Notes: a model not told the origin generated them from the letters alone. Positions 26,753-36,685 are shown, numbered from the stretch's first letter. The stretch is 64,000 nucleotides of DNA from CALBZG01 sp964486295 (GCA_964486295.1 CAZAMF010000004.1:151557-215556), one strand, 5' to 3'. Translations and numbers: made by a program.

Positions 26753-28285
26753 CTAATGTTTGAAATGCCGCATACCGGTAAATACCATGGCAACGCCCAG
26801 TTCATTGGCTTTCTCGATGGATGCATCGTCATGGATCGATCCGCCGGGCTGAATGATGGCTGTTACACCCGCTTCCGCCGCGGCTGTCACGCAGTCATCG
26901 AACGGGAAGAAGGCATCGGATGCCATGACGGCCCCTTTGATTTCGAAGTGAGATTGTCTGATGGCGTTTTCTACCGCCCAGATCCTGTTCACCTGTCCCG
27001 GACCGACACCGATGGTCATGCCGTCTTTCACCAGCACGATACCGTTGGACTTGATATGTTTGACCACCTTCATAGCGAATATGAGATCGTTGATTTCTTC
27101 TTCGGTCGGGGCCTTTTCCGTCACTACACTCAGCGCACTCCGGTCAAGAATAGAATCATCCGCCTGCTGGATCAGCAAGCCGCCCGATGTTTTTTTGAAA
27201 TCTATAATGTTCTCCGCCGGCTCGGAAATACCATCGAGTTTTAATATCCTGATGTTCACTTTTTGTGTGAGGATCGCCAGAGCCTCTTCCGTATAGTCTG
27301 GGGCGATAACGATCTCTATAAAGATCCGGTTGATCTCTTCCGCCGTTTCCTCATCGATTGTCCGGTTTGCCGCGACGATCCCTCCGAATATGGATGTGGG
27401 ATCGCAGGAATAGGCTTTTCTGTAAGCCTGATAGATATCTCCCGCCGTGCCTACGCCGCAAGGGTTTGCGTGTTTCACCGCCACCACGGTTGGTTCATCA
27501 AACTCCTTCAAGGTTTCCAGCGCACCGTTGGTATCGTTGATATTATTGAAAGAAAGCTCTTTCCCGTGAATCTGGACCGCATTGGCCAAAGAACCTTTCG
27601 GCGGCATGATCTCCCTGTAATAGCTCGCCTTTTGATGCGGGTTTTCCCCATATCTGAGGTCCTGTATTTTTTCGAATGTGAATGTCGGGTTATTCGGTAT
27701 ATCCGCATCGATTTGTTTTCTGAGATATTCCGAAATCATTGCGTCATAGGCTGCGGTATGCTGAAACACCTTGAGGGCCAGTTTGTATTTCGTATCATAG
27801 GAGACAACTCCATTGGCGTTCAGTTCCTCTATTACTCCGCGGTAATCCTCCGGATCGCAGATCACTGTCACGTCTTTGTGGTTTTTCGCAGCCGAGCGAA
27901 GCATGGTCGGCCCGCCGATGTCTATATTTTCAATTGCCTCTTCCAGGGTAACGTCCGGTTTCTTAATGGTTTCCTTAAATGGATACAGGTTGATGGCAAC
28001 GATGTCGATGGTTTCAATCCCCAGATCTTCCAGCTGCTTCATATGGTCCGGATTGTCTCTCATGGCCAATATACCGCCATGGACACTTGGATGAAGGGTC
28101 TTCACTCTTCCGTCCAGGCACTCCGGGAAACCCGTTACCTCAGAGATACCAACAACGTTGATGCCGCTTTCGGACAGTTTGCTATGCGTGCCGCCGGTGG
28201 ATATGACTGTTACTCCCATCGCCTCCAGCGCCTTTGCAAATTCAACGATTCCGGTCTTATCGGATACACTAAGTAATGCTCTCAT
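26753..28285 (-). CDS. purH: Bifunctional AICAR transformylase / IMP cyclohydrolase
   Basis: Performs the last two steps to IMP. The 510 residues begin with the IMP cyclohydrolase (MGS-like) domain, MRALLSVSDKTGIVEFAKALE with STGGTHSKL, followed by the transformylase domain containing VAVKHANPCGVG, the Lys-His pair used in formyl transfer. Length and domain order are normal. It lies between the purF-like gene and purD with short gaps (47 and 10 bases). Confidence 0.96.
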   Translation of the reverse strand: MRALLSVSDKTGIVEFAKALEAMGVTVISTGGTHSKLSESGINVVGISEVTGFPECLDGRVKTLHPSVHGGILAMRDNPDHMKQLEDLGIETIDIVAINLYPFKETIKKPDVTLEEAIENIDIGGPTMLRSAAKNHKDVTVICDPEDYRGVIEELNANGVVSYDTKYKLALKVFQHTAAYDAMISEYLRKQIDADIPNNPTFTFEKIQDLRYGENPHQKASYYREIMPPKGSLANAVQIHGKELSFNNINDTNGALETLKEFDEPTVVAVKHANPCGVGTAGDIYQAYRKAYSCDPTSIFGGIVAANRTIDEETAEEINRIFIEIVIAPDYTEEALAILTQKVNIRILKLDGISEPAENIIDFKKTSGGLLIQQADDSILDRSALSVVTEKAPTEEEINDLIFAMKVVKHIKSNGIVLVKDGMTIGVGPGQVNRIWAVENAIRQSHFEIKGAVMASDAFFPFDDCVTAAAEAGVTAIIQPGGSIHDDASIEKANELGVAMVFTGMRHFKH

Positions 28286-28332
28286 ATTCTTTTTGTCCCT
28301 TCATTTAGTATGGTCTTCTCAACAGGGTCCTT

Positions 28333-29763
28333 CTATTCCTTACCGTTCCAGCAGTACGTGCAAAGCTTGCATTCGTCGATACCGACAGCTTTCACAGTAT
28401 CTTCCAGAGCCTGGAATTTGAGGCTGGTGAAATTAAGTTCTTTCCTGATTTCATCCACCATTTTCGCATGTCTTTCCGATTTGGAGTCAACATACTCTTT
28501 TAATATCTCCGGCTGCAGATCCTCATTGTCCACGCCTTCCAACCTGCAGATCACCCTTCTGGTTATCAGATCCATCTCGCTGATGCTTCTTGAGAAGTTC
28601 AGATATTTACATCCGTATACCAGAGGAGGGCATGCGGATCTTACATGGATTTCCTTGGCGCCGTTCTCATAAAGGTATCTGACCGTTTCCGAAAGCTGAG
28701 TGCCTCTGACTATTGAGTCATCCACCAAAACGAATTTCTTTCCGTTAATAACTTCAAAAACCGGGATCAATTTCATTCTCGCTATAAGAGCCCTTGCCTT
28801 CTGCTTCTGAAGCATGAAGCTCCTTGGCCAGGTAGGCGTATACTTGATCAGAGGTCTTGAGTATGGGATTTTGGATTTATTTGCATATCCGAGAGCATGG
28901 GCTACGCCGCTGTCCGGCACTCCTGCTACATAATCGACATCTTTTACGGTTTCATCGTCTTTGTCTCGATCGGCAATATAGCCGCCGTTCCGGCCTCTCA
29001 TCAATTCGACATTGACGCCCTCATAGGTGGAAGTGGTATACCCGAAATAGGTCCACAGGAAAGTACAGATGCGCATTTCCTCCTTAGGTTCGGAAACCGT
29101 GGTATACCCTTCGGTATTGATGAACACGATTTCTCCGGGGCCCAGCTCCTTGACCGTCTTATATCCCAGATTCACAAAGGCGAAGGATTCCGATGCGGCG
29201 CAGAAAGCGCCTTTCTTTTTCCCAAGGATCATCGGTGTCCGCCCGTATTTATCCCTGGCGGCATACAGCCCTTCCGGCGTCAGAATCAGCATGGTCACGG
29301 ACCCTTCCACTTTATCCTGTGCAATGCGTATCCCTTCAACAATATCCTTTCCGGAAGAAACCAGTGTGGCCACCAATTCCGTATTGTTGATATCCCCGTC
29401 GTTCATTGCCATGAACTGAATACACCCTTTATCCAGGAACTCTTCCATCAATTCATGTTTATTGTTGATCCTTCCTACTGTGCCGATGGCGTATTCACCC
29501 TGCCTGCTGCGTATTGTCAGCGGTTGCGGATCGCCGTCACTGATACTGCCGATACCCATATGGCCTTTCATTTCATCGATTTCGTTCTCAAATTTTGTTC
29601 TGAACGGAGAATTTTCAATATTGTGGATCCCTCTTGTGAATCCGTTTTCTCCGAATACGCACATGCCTCCCCGCTTGGTTCCCAAGTGCGAATGATAATC
29701 TGTACCGAAAAAAAGATCTGTTACGCAATCCTCTTTTGATACGACTCCTAATAAACCGCCCAT
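28333..29763 (-). CDS. PurF-like amidophosphoribosyltransferase lacking the glutaminase nucleophile
   Basis: By homology and operon position, the first enzyme of purine synthesis (PRPP plus an ammonia donor to phosphoribosylamine). The 476 residues keep the phosphoribosyltransferase half, with the PRPP loop FVLVDDSIVRGTQ, and the cysteines that hold the [4Fe-4S] cluster in Bacillus PurF can be traced (ICTFLWTYF, CPPLVYGCKY, CKLCTYC near the end). The glutaminase half is altered: the N-terminus reads MGGLLGVV, so the catalytic Cys that follows Met in MCG enzymes is Gly (codon GGC instead of TGC), and the usual AHNGNL and RYST motifs read GTVGRINN and GIGSISD. Glutamine use is therefore unlikely; it may use free ammonia or have another role. 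I recall similar MGG proteins from other clostridia. Confidence 0.88.
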   Translation of the reverse strand: MGGLLGVVSKEDCVTDLFFGTDYHSHLGTKRGGMCVFGENGFTRGIHNIENSPFRTKFENEIDEMKGHMGIGSISDGDPQPLTIRSRQGEYAIGTVGRINNKHELMEEFLDKGCIQFMAMNDGDINNTELVATLVSSGKDIVEGIRIAQDKVEGSVTMLILTPEGLYAARDKYGRTPMILGKKKGAFCAASESFAFVNLGYKTVKELGPGEIVFINTEGYTTVSEPKEEMRICTFLWTYFGYTTSTYEGVNVELMRGRNGGYIADRDKDDETVKDVDYVAGVPDSGVAHALGYANKSKIPYSRPLIKYTPTWPRSFMLQKQKARALIARMKLIPVFEVINGKKFVLVDDSIVRGTQLSETVRYLYENGAKEIHVRSACPPLVYGCKYLNFSRSISEMDLITRRVICRLEGVDNEDLQPEILKEYVDSKSERHAKMVDEIRKELNFTSLKFQALEDTVKAVGIDECKLCTYCWNGKE

Positions 29764-29818
29764 ATCTGTCTCCTAAATCTTAATTAAATAAAACGATATT
29801 GAATACAGTCAGTCCGTT

Positions 29819-30424
29819 TTACCGGATTTCCCTGCTATTGACTATTTTTTTGATTGCTTCGCAAAGTATTGTATGTTCAGTCTCCAACACTCTGGCAGCC
29901 AACGACTCCGGGGTGTCAGAATCAAGCACCGGCACTTTTCTTTGCAAGATCAACGGTCCAGTGTCCACGCCTTCATCCACATAGTGCACGGTGGCTCCGC
30001 TTTCTTGATCACCGGCTTCAATAACCGAGCGATGCACCCGGAGTCCGTAGTACCCAGGGCCACAGTGCTTTGGAATCAGCGATGGATGGATGTTGATGAT
30101 CCTGTTTTTGTAGGCTTTCACTACGGATTCATCCAGGATGCTCATGTATCCAGCCAAAACCACCAGGTCCGTGTTTTCACTGTTCAAAGCATCCAGCAGC
30201 GCCTGGTTTCTATCTTTTTCATGGGGATAAGCGGTTTTATCCACCACCAGAGTTTTGATGCCGTGCATTGCCGCTCGCTCCAGGGCGTAAGCCTTGGCGG
30301 AGCTGGATATCACCAGACCGATTTCAGCATCCTCTATATCACCGCGCTCAATACCATCGATAATAGCCTGGAGATTGGTTCCCCCTCCGGATACCAGCAC
30401 AGAAATGCGAAACTTCCTATTCAA
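29819..30424 (-). CDS. purN: Phosphoribosylglycinamide formyltransferase
   Basis: Formylates GAR with 10-formyl-tetrahydrofolate. I place the start at the TTG at 30424 (MNRKFRISVLVSGGGTNLQ), because GGGGG lies 7 bases upstream and the TTG overlaps the purM stop by 8 bases, giving translational coupling. The 201 residues contain the catalytic Asn and His in INIHPSLIP and the Asp in HYVDEGVDTGPL. The usual FPG-like loop after the His reads KHCGPGYYG, still typical of many Firmicutes. An alternative start at 30454 would overlap purM more deeply and lacks a ribosome site. Confidence 0.93.
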   Translation of the reverse strand: MNRKFRISVLVSGGGTNLQAIIDGIERGDIEDAEIGLVISSSAKAYALERAAMHGIKTLVVDKTAYPHEKDRNQALLDALNSENTDLVVLAGYMSILDESVVKAYKNRIINIHPSLIPKHCGPGYYGLRVHRSVIEAGDQESGATVHYVDEGVDTGPLILQRKVPVLDSDTPESLAARVLETEHTILCEAIKKIVNSREIR

Positions 30425-31457
30425 TGAGTACCCCCTGGCCCGACACGATATCACCGATCAGATAAGCGTCTTCCCCGGACTCTTTCAGCGTTTGCACAAC
30501 GGCTTCGGCAATCTCCGGAGTTACAACCATCATCATGCCGATACCCATATTAAAGGTTGAGAACATTTCTGTCCGGTTCACATTACCGCATTTTCCGATA
30601 TATTCGAATAACGCAGGGACCTGCCAGGTGTCAGATTTGATCCGGGCAGCGGTTCCTTCAGGCAGTATCCTTGGAATGTTTTCATAGAATCCGCCGCCGG
30701 TGATGTTGGCAATACCTTTTACCTCATATTTTGAACATACGGCATCACAGGCATTGGCATATATTCTGGTAGGTTTGAGCAATGCCTCTCCCAGCGTCGT
30801 TCCCAACTCCTGCACGTTATCATGGACGCTCATATTCATTTTGTCGAAAAATACTTTTCTGACCAACGAATAACCGTTACTGTGGATCCCGCTGGATGCA
30901 ATACCGATTATTTGATCTCCGATCGAGATCGTATCGCCGGTGATCATTTTATCCCGATCCACTACGCCAACAGAAAATCCGGCCATGTCATATTCGCCTT
31001 CACTATAAAAGTCGGGCATTTCCGCGGTCTCACCGCCCACGAGAGCGCTGTTTGCCTGCACGCAGCCTTCTGCCACGCCTTTTACGATCTCAGCGATCTT
31101 TTCTGCTTTCAGCTTTCCGGTGGCAATATAATCGAGGAAAAACAATGGTTTGGCTCCCTGGCATAGAACATCGTTTACGCACATGGCCACACAGTCGATC
31201 CCAACTGTATCATGTTTGTCCATCATAAAAGCGATTTTCAGTTTCGTTCCGACACCATCGGTACCCGATACCAGCACAGGTTCTTTCATGTCTTTGACAT
31301 CAAGCCTGAACAAACTGCCAAACCCGCCGATGCCTTTCAAAACGTTGGGATTCATCGTTCTGCTCACAAAGGGTTTCATCATATCTACTGCTTTTTCAGC
31401 TTCCTTGGTATCCACTCCCGCCTTTTTGTAAGTCAATTCATCTTTTTCCGAACTCAT
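30417..31457 (-). CDS. purM: Phosphoribosylformylglycinamidine cyclo-ligase (AIR synthetase)
   Basis: Closes the imidazole ring to give AIR. Two adjacent ATGs (31460 and 31457) follow GGGGAG; the second, giving MSSEKDELTYKKAGVD, has the better 7-base spacing. The 346-residue protein shows the family N-terminus YKKAGVDTKEAEKAVDMMK, VSGTDGVGTKLKIAF, and the mid signature ALVGGETAEMPDFY, plus NITGGGFYENIPRIL. Overlaps the purN start by 8 bases. Confidence 0.95.
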   Translation of the reverse strand: MSSEKDELTYKKAGVDTKEAEKAVDMMKPFVSRTMNPNVLKGIGGFGSLFRLDVKDMKEPVLVSGTDGVGTKLKIAFMMDKHDTVGIDCVAMCVNDVLCQGAKPLFFLDYIATGKLKAEKIAEIVKGVAEGCVQANSALVGGETAEMPDFYSEGEYDMAGFSVGVVDRDKMITGDTISIGDQIIGIASSGIHSNGYSLVRKVFFDKMNMSVHDNVQELGTTLGEALLKPTRIYANACDAVCSKYEVKGIANITGGGFYENIPRILPEGTAARIKSDTWQVPALFEYIGKCGNVNRTEMFSTFNMGIGMMMVVTPEIAEAVVQTLKESGEDAYLIGDIVSGQGVLIE

Positions 31458-31543
31458 CATCTTTCTCCCCTCGCTGCCTGAAGCAGCACAATCCATGAAG
31501 TTAATGCCTTTTTTTCTTATTCTGCTTATTTCTCTATTGCCTC

Positions 31544-32251
31544 TTATTGCTTCTTAATGCGTTCCAGCACTTCCTGATAGGTTTCTTCCACGTTGCCTAG
31601 GTCTCTTCTAAATCTGTCTTTGTCCATCTTCTCATTGGTATGTACGTCCCAGAGACGGCAGGTATCAGGGGAAATTTCGTCTGCCAGGATGATCTGCCCG
31701 TCAAACAAACCGAATTCGAGTTTGAAATCGATGAGCTTCAGGTCACGGGCCAGGAAAAACTCTTTCAATGCTTCGTTAATGGCAAAAGCGTATTTTCTGA
31801 TCTGGGCTAGCTGCTCTTCTGTAGCAAGTTCAAGAGCCAGGATATGATCGTCATTGATCAGAGGATCGTGCAGGTCGTCGTTTTTATAGGAAAACTCCAG
31901 TACCGCTTTAGCCAATGGTCTTCCTTCTTCCACGCCGTATCTTTTTGAAAACGATCCGGCGGCAACATTCCGGATGATCACTTCCAGCGGAAGGATCTTA
32001 ACAGCCTTTACCAGGGTTTCTCTCTCCGAAAGCTGCTTCACAAAATGGGTAGGGATGCCTTTTTCTTCCAGCATTTGAAAAATAATGTTGGCCATGGTAT
32101 TGTTGATCACGCCTTTGCCTATGATCTGGCCCTTCTTTTGCCCGTCAAATGCGGTGGCATCATCCTTATAGTCGATGATAAACATTTTCTCATCATCCGT
32201 TTTGTATACCTTTTTTGCTTTTCCTTCATATAACATATCCAGTTTTTCCAT
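31544..32251 (-). CDS. purC: SAICAR synthetase
   Basis: Joins aspartate to CAIR with ATP. The 235 residues begin EKLDMLYEGKAKKVY, followed by KGVINNTMANIIFQMLEEKGIPTHF, LEVIIRNVAAGSFSKRYGVEEG and the signature LIDFKLEFGLFDGQIILADEISPD. All are standard for PurC, and the length is normal for the short bacterial form. It follows purE by 21 bases. Confidence 0.96.
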   Translation of the reverse strand: MEKLDMLYEGKAKKVYKTDDEKMFIIDYKDDATAFDGQKKGQIIGKGVINNTMANIIFQMLEEKGIPTHFVKQLSERETLVKAVKILPLEVIIRNVAAGSFSKRYGVEEGRPLAKAVLEFSYKNDDLHDPLINDDHILALELATEEQLAQIRKYAFAINEALKEFFLARDLKLIDFKLEFGLFDGQIILADEISPDTCRLWDVHTNEKMDKDRFRRDLGNVEETYQEVLERIKKQ

Positions 32252-32272
32252 TTTAATAATCTCCTTTTAAAG

Positions 32273-32758
32273 TTATTTGCGATCCATCATTTCTTTATCC
32301 AATGCAGTCACGGTATCTTCCATTTTCTTTTTGTAACGTTTCATTTCTTCTCTTAATGCAGGATATTTCACGCTCAGGATCTGTATGGCAAGCAGTGCCG
32401 CGTTTTCAGCTCCGTCGATAGCGACTACTGCTACCGGCACGCCTTTCGGCATCTGCACCATGGCCAGAAGTGCATCCAGACCCGATAGCGCATCCGACTT
32501 CATCGGTATTCCAATGATTGGAAGGGGTGTCGACGCGGCCAGCACGCCTGCGAGATGAGCGGCCATACCGGCTGCGGCTATGATCACTTCTATTCCGTTC
32601 GCTTCTGCTCCCGATGCGAATTCCGCCGCGGTCACAGGAGTCCTGTGTGCCGATATGATTCGTGTTTCGCATTCCACGCCGAATTCCTTCAGCAGATTTT
32701 CAGCTTTCTGTACGATCGGGTAATCGGATTTGCTGCCCATTACAATTGCTGCTTTCAT
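32273..32758 (-). CDS. purE: Phosphoribosylaminoimidazole carboxylase catalytic subunit
   Basis: Makes CAIR. The 161 residues start with the nucleotide-binding MGSKSDYPIVQKA and contain ISAHRTPVTAAEFA and AAAGMAAHLAGVLAASTPLPIIGIP, the PurE active-site blocks. purK is absent from this operon, so it could be a class II PurE that uses CO2 directly on AIR, or purK may lie elsewhere; sequence alone does not settle this for me. Confidence 0.95.
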   Translation of the reverse strand: MKAAIVMGSKSDYPIVQKAENLLKEFGVECETRIISAHRTPVTAAEFASGAEANGIEVIIAAAGMAAHLAGVLAASTPLPIIGIPMKSDALSGLDALLAMVQMPKGVPVAVVAIDGAENAALLAIQILSVKYPALREEMKRYKKKMEDTVTALDKEMMDRK

Positions 32759-32775
32759 ACGTACCTCCTCAATTT

Positions 32776-35700
32776 CTAAAGAAAATATTTTATTCCTGAT
32801 TCGAATATTTTCTGATCCTTACTACCTTCTACATTTTTATACAGGTTCTGTCCGATTCGCTCGGAATGTGCCATTTTGCCGAGTATCCTTCCATCCGGCG
32901 AAGTGATCCCCTCGACCGCCATGGTGGAATAATTCGGATTATATGATATATCCATGGAAGGTCTGCCTTTATGGTCCACATATTGCGTGGCGATTTGTCC
33001 GCCATGGATCAGTTCTTCCAATACTTCGTCGCCGGCTATGAACCTTCCTTCTCCATGGGAAACCGGAATGGTGTGAATGTCGCCCACATAGGTTCCGGCC
33101 ATCCACGGTGATTTTATTGATGCAACACGGGTCCTGATGAGTCTGGACTGATGTCTGCCAATCTTGTTGTAGGTCAGAGTCGGGAAGCTTTCATCCGTAT
33201 CGCTGATCTTTCCGTACGGCGCCAGCCCTAATTTGATCAGCGCCTGAAAACCGTTACAAATTCCCAGCATCAGGCCATCTCTATTATCCAGGAGCTCTGT
33301 GATCGCATCTCCAATGGCGGGATTGCGGAATACAGCGGTGATGAATTTCGCTGACCCGTCCGGCTCGTCGCCTCCGGAAAACCCGCCCGGAATCATGACG
33401 ATCTGGCTCTGCCTGATTTTCTTTTCAAGTTCCCTGATGGATTCGGCAAGAGCGTGCGGCGTGAGATTCTGCAAAATGTGCAGTTCCACGATCCCGCCAG
33501 CCTTTTCAAACGCTCTCCGGGAATCGATCTCGCAATTGGTGCCGGGAAATACCGGGATCAGCACACGTGGCTGAGGGACTCTGATCAAAGGCTTGATATC
33601 GAGCCTGCTTTCCCAGGAAAGCGATTCCACTTTTGTCTTGTCTTCTTTATTGCGGTAATCCGATGTTCTGGCCGGGAAAATATTTTCCAGCGGCTTTGTC
33701 CAGTGTCCTAAAATCTCATCCAGAGAAATCACTGTCGTTTCAGAGCTGTCGGTTGTTGATATTCTTATTTCTTTTTTTGAAAGAGTAGTACCAATTACAT
33801 TGTAGGTCGTACCCGCAAACAGTTCTTCCGGGTCTGCATCCTTCGGTATTTCCAGAAGCAGGGCTCCGACCATCGCTTTGAAAATCATCCCCGATTCGAT
33901 ATTTTTCAAATCGGCTCCGATTTGATTGCCCAGCGCCATTTTAACTGCCGATATAAAGATGCCGCCCCGGCCGATGGGATTGGCCGACAGAATTTTGCCG
34001 GCAGCAGAAAGTTCGGCCATTTTTTGCATATTGGTTCTGTATTGTGCGAAATCAATGATTTCATTTTGGTCTTTTTCTGCATAGAGCAGCACCAGTTTGC
34101 TGCCTTTTTTCTTGAACTCCGTCGAAATGATGCGTGAGGCATCCGTCACACTCACCGCAAAGGAAATTAAAGTCGGCGGGACATTGAGTTCCATAAATGT
34201 TCCGGACATGCTGTCCTTGCCTCCAATGGCCGGCAACTCGAGCTCCTTCTGGGCCTTCAGTGCTCCCAGCAGTGCAGAAAACGGTTTGCCCCAGCTTTCC
34301 GGGTTTTCTGTCATCTTCTCAAAATATTCCTGGAACGATAACCTGACATTGGCATAGTTCCCGCCCATTGCCGCTATTTTAGTGACCGAATCAATTACCG
34401 CTGCCATGGCGCCGTGGAATGGGCTTGCAGATGATAAATACGGGTCAAATCCATATGCCATCAAAGTGGCTGTATCGGTATTCCCGCTCAATACCGGAAG
34501 TTTCGCAGCCATACCTGCGGCCGGCGATAGTTGACAAGCGCCGCCCAGAGGCATCAGCACTGTACCCGCTCCGATGGTGCTGTCAAACCGTTCAATCAGG
34601 CCTTTCTGGCTGCAGCAATTCAGATCTTCCAGACAACTCATCGCTTTTTCATTTAAAGTCATGCCCGGGGTCAATCCCTGAATTTCAAGGGATTCGGTTA
34701 CACCTTTTACATTTTCGTAGTCTTTTATAGATACTTCGGCTTCCTGGCGGACACCGTTGGTATTCAGGAACTCCCGGCTCAAATCCAGGATTTTCTGATT
34801 TCGCCAGATCATTCTGAACCGTCCGGAATCTGTGACTCGAGCAACGATCACCGCTTCAAGGTTTTCCTCATCGGCAAAACCGATAAATGCCGGTGCGTCC
34901 TTCTCTGAAACTACAACAGCCATCCTTTCCTGTGATTCCGAAATAGCCAGTTCGGTGCCATCCAGTCCCTCATATTTTTTCAGGACGCAATCCAGATTAA
35001 CGTCGATGCTGTCCGCCAGTTCTCCAATTGCCACCGAAACGCCTCCTGCCCCGAAATCATTGCACTTTCGGATCATCATGGCCGCTTCTTTTCTTCTGAA
35101 TAGTCTCTGTATATTTCGTTCAACAGGCGGATTGCCCTTCTGCACTTCCGCTCCGCTGACGTGAATGGATTCTTCTGTGTGTTCCTTGGAGGATCCGGTT
35201 GCCCCTCCGCAGCCGTCTCTTCCTGTCCTTCCACCGACCAGAATGATCACATCTCCGCATTCCGGGCTTTTCCGGACTACATTCGCGGCAGGTGCGGCAC
35301 CGATCACTGCGCCCACTTCCATCCTTTTTGCTATATACCCCTCGTGGTATATTTCAGATACCTGTCCGGTGGCAAGCCCGATCTGATTTCCATAGGAGCT
35401 GTATCCGGCGGCGGCGCCGATGGTGATTTTCCTCTGTGGGAGTTTTCCGGGCAGTGTTTCGCTGACCGGTTTTCTCGGATCCCCCGAGCCGGTTACTCTC
35501 ATGGCCTGATATACATAAACTCTACCGGAAAGCGGATCCCGTATGGCTCCTCCGAGACAAGTGGCCGCTCCGCCGAAAGGTTCGATTTCGGTCGGATGGT
35601 TATGCGTTTCGTTCTTAAACATCACCAGCCAGTCTTCTTCTTTTCCGTCAACTTTTGCTTTTACTTTAATGCTGCAGGCATTGATTTCTTCGGATTCATC

Positions 35701-36576
35701 CAGGTCTTCCAATAAACCGTTCTTCTTGATATATTTCGCTCCCAGGCAAGCAATATCCATCAGGGAAATATCTTTTTCACGGTCGCCGTAGACCTGTTTT
35801 CTCATTTGAAGATATTCCTCGAAGGCTTCCTTGACCAACTGAGGATAAGGGCCCTCATCAAAACTGATATAATTCAGCTTTGTGTTGAAGGTTGTATGTC
35901 TGCAATGATCCGACCAGTACGTGTCGATCACTCTTAATTCAGTGATTGTCGGATTTCTTTTTTCTGTATCTTTAAAATGGCTTTTTACGAAATTCAGGTC
36001 TGCCCGGCTCATGGCAAGCCCCATTTCATTTCTAAATGCTTCCAGATTGTTATCCTCCAGCCCGATAAATCCATCCAAAATCCTGACATCAGGCGGCGTT
36101 TTGCTCCTCATGGCCAGGTTTTCAGGTTTTTCGAGAGAAGCTTCTCTGGAATCCACGGGATTGATACAGTATTTTTTTATGGCATCGATCTCGTTGTCGG
36201 AAATTTTGCCTTCCAGCACGATGACTCTTGCGAATCGCACTTCTGGCTCCGATTCCGCCGCCATCAACTTGATACACTGAACCGCGGAATCCGCTCTCTG
36301 GTCATATTGCCCCGGCAAATACTCTACTGCAAAAAAAATAGAATCCGGCATAGACGGCAGTTCTTCATCATAGGTGCAGTCTATTGCAGGCTCGGAAAAA
36401 ATCGTTGTTTTTGCTCTGGTGTATATTTCGTCGGTTATGCCATCCATGTCATATCTGTTTATAACGCGGATGCCCAAAAGACCTTTCGGATTCAGGTTTT
36501 GTCTGATGTCCTCCATCAGCCCCCCGGCTTCCACATCAAAGCCTTCCTTTTTTTCTACATAGATTCGCTTAACCAT
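32776..36576 (-). CDS. purL: Phosphoribosylformylglycinamidine synthase, single-chain form
   Basis: Converts FGAR to FGAM using glutamine and ATP. At 1266 residues it is the large one-chain type with fused domains: an N-terminal PurS-like region, the linker and paired AIRS-type synthase halves (YWSDHCRHTTF, FKNETHNHPTEIEPFGGAATCLGG, GRTGRDGCGGATGSS), and a C-terminal class I glutaminase. The glutaminase nucleophile is intact in MLGICNGFQALIKLG, with the oxyanion block PGGFSGGDEPDGSAKF and the His in SHGEGRF. This contrasts with the PurF-like protein in the same operon, whose glutaminase is lost. It is the first gene, 18 bases from purE, behind the promoter at 36651-36679. Confidence 0.96.
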   Translation of the reverse strand: MVKRIYVEKKEGFDVEAGGLMEDIRQNLNPKGLLGIRVINRYDMDGITDEIYTRAKTTIFSEPAIDCTYDEELPSMPDSIFFAVEYLPGQYDQRADSAVQCIKLMAAESEPEVRFARVIVLEGKISDNEIDAIKKYCINPVDSREASLEKPENLAMRSKTPPDVRILDGFIGLEDNNLEAFRNEMGLAMSRADLNFVKSHFKDTEKRNPTITELRVIDTYWSDHCRHTTFNTKLNYISFDEGPYPQLVKEAFEEYLQMRKQVYGDREKDISLMDIACLGAKYIKKNGLLEDLDESEEINACSIKVKAKVDGKEEDWLVMFKNETHNHPTEIEPFGGAATCLGGAIRDPLSGRVYVYQAMRVTGSGDPRKPVSETLPGKLPQRKITIGAAAGYSSYGNQIGLATGQVSEIYHEGYIAKRMEVGAVIGAAPAANVVRKSPECGDVIILVGGRTGRDGCGGATGSSKEHTEESIHVSGAEVQKGNPPVERNIQRLFRRKEAAMMIRKCNDFGAGGVSVAIGELADSIDVNLDCVLKKYEGLDGTELAISESQERMAVVVSEKDAPAFIGFADEENLEAVIVARVTDSGRFRMIWRNQKILDLSREFLNTNGVRQEAEVSIKDYENVKGVTESLEIQGLTPGMTLNEKAMSCLEDLNCCSQKGLIERFDSTIGAGTVLMPLGGACQLSPAAGMAAKLPVLSGNTDTATLMAYGFDPYLSSASPFHGAMAAVIDSVTKIAAMGGNYANVRLSFQEYFEKMTENPESWGKPFSALLGALKAQKELELPAIGGKDSMSGTFMELNVPPTLISFAVSVTDASRIISTEFKKKGSKLVLLYAEKDQNEIIDFAQYRTNMQKMAELSAAGKILSANPIGRGGIFISAVKMALGNQIGADLKNIESGMIFKAMVGALLLEIPKDADPEELFAGTTYNVIGTTLSKKEIRISTTDSSETTVISLDEILGHWTKPLENIFPARTSDYRNKEDKTKVESLSWESRLDIKPLIRVPQPRVLIPVFPGTNCEIDSRRAFEKAGGIVELHILQNLTPHALAESIRELEKKIRQSQIVMIPGGFSGGDEPDGSAKFITAVFRNPAIGDAITELLDNRDGLMLGICNGFQALIKLGLAPYGKISDTDESFPTLTYNKIGRHQSRLIRTRVASIKSPWMAGTYVGDIHTIPVSHGEGRFIAGDEVLEELIHGGQIATQYVDHKGRPSMDISYNPNYSTMAVEGITSPDGRILGKMAHSERIGQNLYKNVEGSKDQKIFESGIKYFL

Positions 36577-36620
36577 CGGTTCCCCCTTATCTCCGTACGT
36601 TTATGTTTTCATTTGGATTA

Positions 36621-36630
36621 AATGTTCGTG
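36621..36630. promoter_or_regulatory. PurBox-like motif in the purL leader
   Basis: AATGTTCGTG; on the minus strand it reads CACGAACATT, close to the Bacillus PurR box core (CGAAC followed by A/T). It lies 20 bases downstream of the -10. A matching CACGAACAT is on the plus strand at 36748-36756, forming an inverted pair around the promoter. Control by a PurR-type repressor is inferred, not shown. Confidence 0.4.
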
Positions 36631-36650
36631 TATTAAAGTAATTACAATTT

Positions 36651-36679
36651 AAGATACCACTATTTTAACCCTTAATCAA
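36651..36679 (-). promoter_or_regulatory. Sigma-A promoter of the pur operon
   Basis: Minus strand TTGATT (36674-36679), 17-base spacer, TATCTT (36651-36656), with a 70-base leader before the purL ATG. I looked for a purine (G-box), ZTP or PRPP riboswitch in the leader and found no matching conserved core. Confidence 0.6.
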
Positions 36680-36685
36680 CAGAAA

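Noticed and set aside
27263..28276. Plus-strand open frame of 337 codons
   Set aside because: Antisense shadow of purH; composition is that of a mirrored coding strand.
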